From Thuidium tamariscinum (lineage: Eukaryota; Streptophyta; Bryopsida; Hypnales; Thuidiaceae): DNA of 64,000 nt. Under the pieces are notes generated by a model, which worked only from the letters and a program-made list of their open reading frames with translations, was not told where the DNA came from and did not search any database. The stretch covers positions 9,625,501-9,689,500 of the forward strand of contig OX344749.2 in NCBI GenBank assembly GCA_947034885.2, read 5' to 3'. A program made the position numbers and the translations under genes. The stretch's first letter is position 1. Each line of letters opens with the position of its first letter. Shown piece by piece: positions 63,095 to 64,000 of the stretch.

Positions 63095-63314
63095 TCCTTG
63101 AATGCCATTGTAGACGTCGGGTGTCCTTTGAATGACAAAGAATCTTTCTTTATAGGATAGAAATGCAATTTTCATTCTCGGTAATAGACGTGGAAAGGGA
63201 AGATTTTCTATAATTCTTTGACTTCCAATGAGTATATTGGCTTATCCAATGTAGATGATGTCACTTGGTATCAAAATGCATGATTTCCATGGCCATCAAT
63301 TTGTCCTTCAAGGA
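63095..63314. mobile_element. 222-bp TTAA-flanked MITE, copy C (220 bp)
   Basis: Same element and position as 29539-29760 in copy A. The ends are slightly eroded (TCCTTGAA and TTCAAGGA), with TTAA on both sides (63091-63094 and 63315-63318). Confidence 0.7.
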
Positions 63315-63826
63315 TTAAACAATCCTGGAACAATTTAAAAAGAATAGAAGGCTATGCAAATTTTTCTCATGTAGAAAGATAGGAAATATAGAGATTATAT
63401 ATTTTTCATAAGTTTATTTCCAAAATTGTAATTACTGTGATTTTTGGAAGCCCAAAAAGTACTTTGAACCTATAGCCAATGTCTAAAGTCTTTTAATTTA
63501 GATCATACTTGGGACTACTTTTCTACTTGGTACTTTGCACATACTTTATGACACTTTGGAACATGTGTCATGACTTTATTAGTTCCAACCTTGAAAATGA
63601 AGAAAAGTACATTCCAAGCTTTGATTGGAAATCTCTTCAAGCCTTGGTTGGAAATAGCCGCATCCTACAAATTGGATATAGGTCCATGGTTGGGAATAGG
63701 TGGTTCTACCTTAACCCCTAATTGCTCAAGGCACCAAAATCTGATGTTTGCAAAACTTTGAAGTTAAATAAAACCTAACTATGTTGTTGCTTTTAGTAGA
63801 TTACATTTTTGAAAAATTATCTTTAA

Positions 63827-64000
63827 CCCCTAAATGCCCAAGGCCTGTTTTGAGTGACTTGAAATTTGCTCTAAATTGAACAAAATTCCAACATTTTGAT
63901 AAGTTATATCAATGTTTTTAAAATTGTAAGCGTATCAATTCAAACTAGACATATTAGAGATCTCATAAGAAAAGAAAACACAACAATATCACTTATAGAG
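63827..64000. mobile_element. Left part of a TTAA-type element, cut by the window end
   Basis: TTAA at 63823-63826 is followed by CCCCTAAATGCCCAAGG. The sequence then matches, in inverted orientation, the right end of the element that stops at 31537. The other end lies outside the window. Confidence 0.65.

Larger units (their letters stand above)
61634..64000. repeat. Segmental duplication, copy C (truncated, runs off the window)
   Basis: This begins within kinase intron 5 (matching A 27780 and B 51478) and follows the A and B downstream order to the window end. Confidence 0.85.
62334..64000. other. 3' flank of copy C
   Basis: This aligns with 28474-30250 of copy A and carries the 222-bp TTAA MITE and the start of another TTAA-type element. 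No gene was recognised. Confidence 0.45.

Noticed and set aside
1..64000. LTR retrotransposons, tRNA or rRNA genes, and CRISPR arrays
   Set aside because: I looked for long direct repeats with TG...CA ends, tRNA-like cloverleaf sequence and spaced short repeats and found none convincing. The long direct repeats are the segmental copies.

Overview
The window reads as plant nuclear DNA. It has short exons separated by AT-rich introns with GT-AG borders, an SBT2-type plant subtilase, a plant-type TMEM45/DUF716 membrane protein, plant-style receptor-like kinase exons, and a Stowaway MITE with the classic CTCCCTCCGT terminus. The N-terminal kinase type (a helical region followed by a RAF/MLK-like kinase) suggests a bryophyte or lycophyte rather than a seed plant. 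That is a weak inference and I cannot name the species. No prokaryotic, organellar or viral gene was recognised.

Layout. (1) 1.67-8.05 kb, minus strand: a complete ten-exon SBT2 subtilase whose splice phases close to 843 codons plus stop. (2) 9-10.3 kb: a GC-rich stretch with no recognised gene. (3) 10.3-13.7 kb: AT-rich DNA with a Mutator-like element. (4) 14.59-16.38 kb, plus strand: a two-exon TMEM45/DUF716 gene, 297 aa. (5) 16.34-34.7 kb: copy A of a large segmental duplication. It carries an intact seven-exon gene (22920-28473) encoding an active-looking kinase fused to a degenerate receptor-kinase-like pseudokinase (821 aa). (6) 34.7-40.77 kb: single-copy DNA with nested transposons and GC-richer DNA. 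(7) 40.77-61.63 kb: copy B, which starts with the last 43 bp of the TMEM45 coding sequence. It carries a decayed older kinase and a second tandem-kinase gene that has a TAG stop at the start of its second kinase domain. (8) 61.63 kb to the end: copy C, a truncated third copy holding only the last two exons of the kinase gene.

Comparing copies A, B and C shows filled and empty insertion sites, so several transposon families can be delimited to within a base or two. One is a family of 0.7-1.1 kb terminal-inverted-repeat (TIR) elements sharing the core GCAAGAAACACTTG with apparent 4-6 bp target duplications; one member is a hairpin with two 522-bp arms. Another is a family of about 920 bp with CCCCTAAAGG ends flanked by TTAA. 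The others are a 222-bp TTAA MITE, a 1113-bp PIF/Harbinger-like element with a nested 146-bp palindrome, and a Mutator-like element.

The most interesting content is the tandem kinase-pseudokinase locus and how it has duplicated and decayed. Tandem kinase proteins are known in seed plants as immune receptors or regulators (for example the WTK class). A role in immunity here is inference from architecture only.
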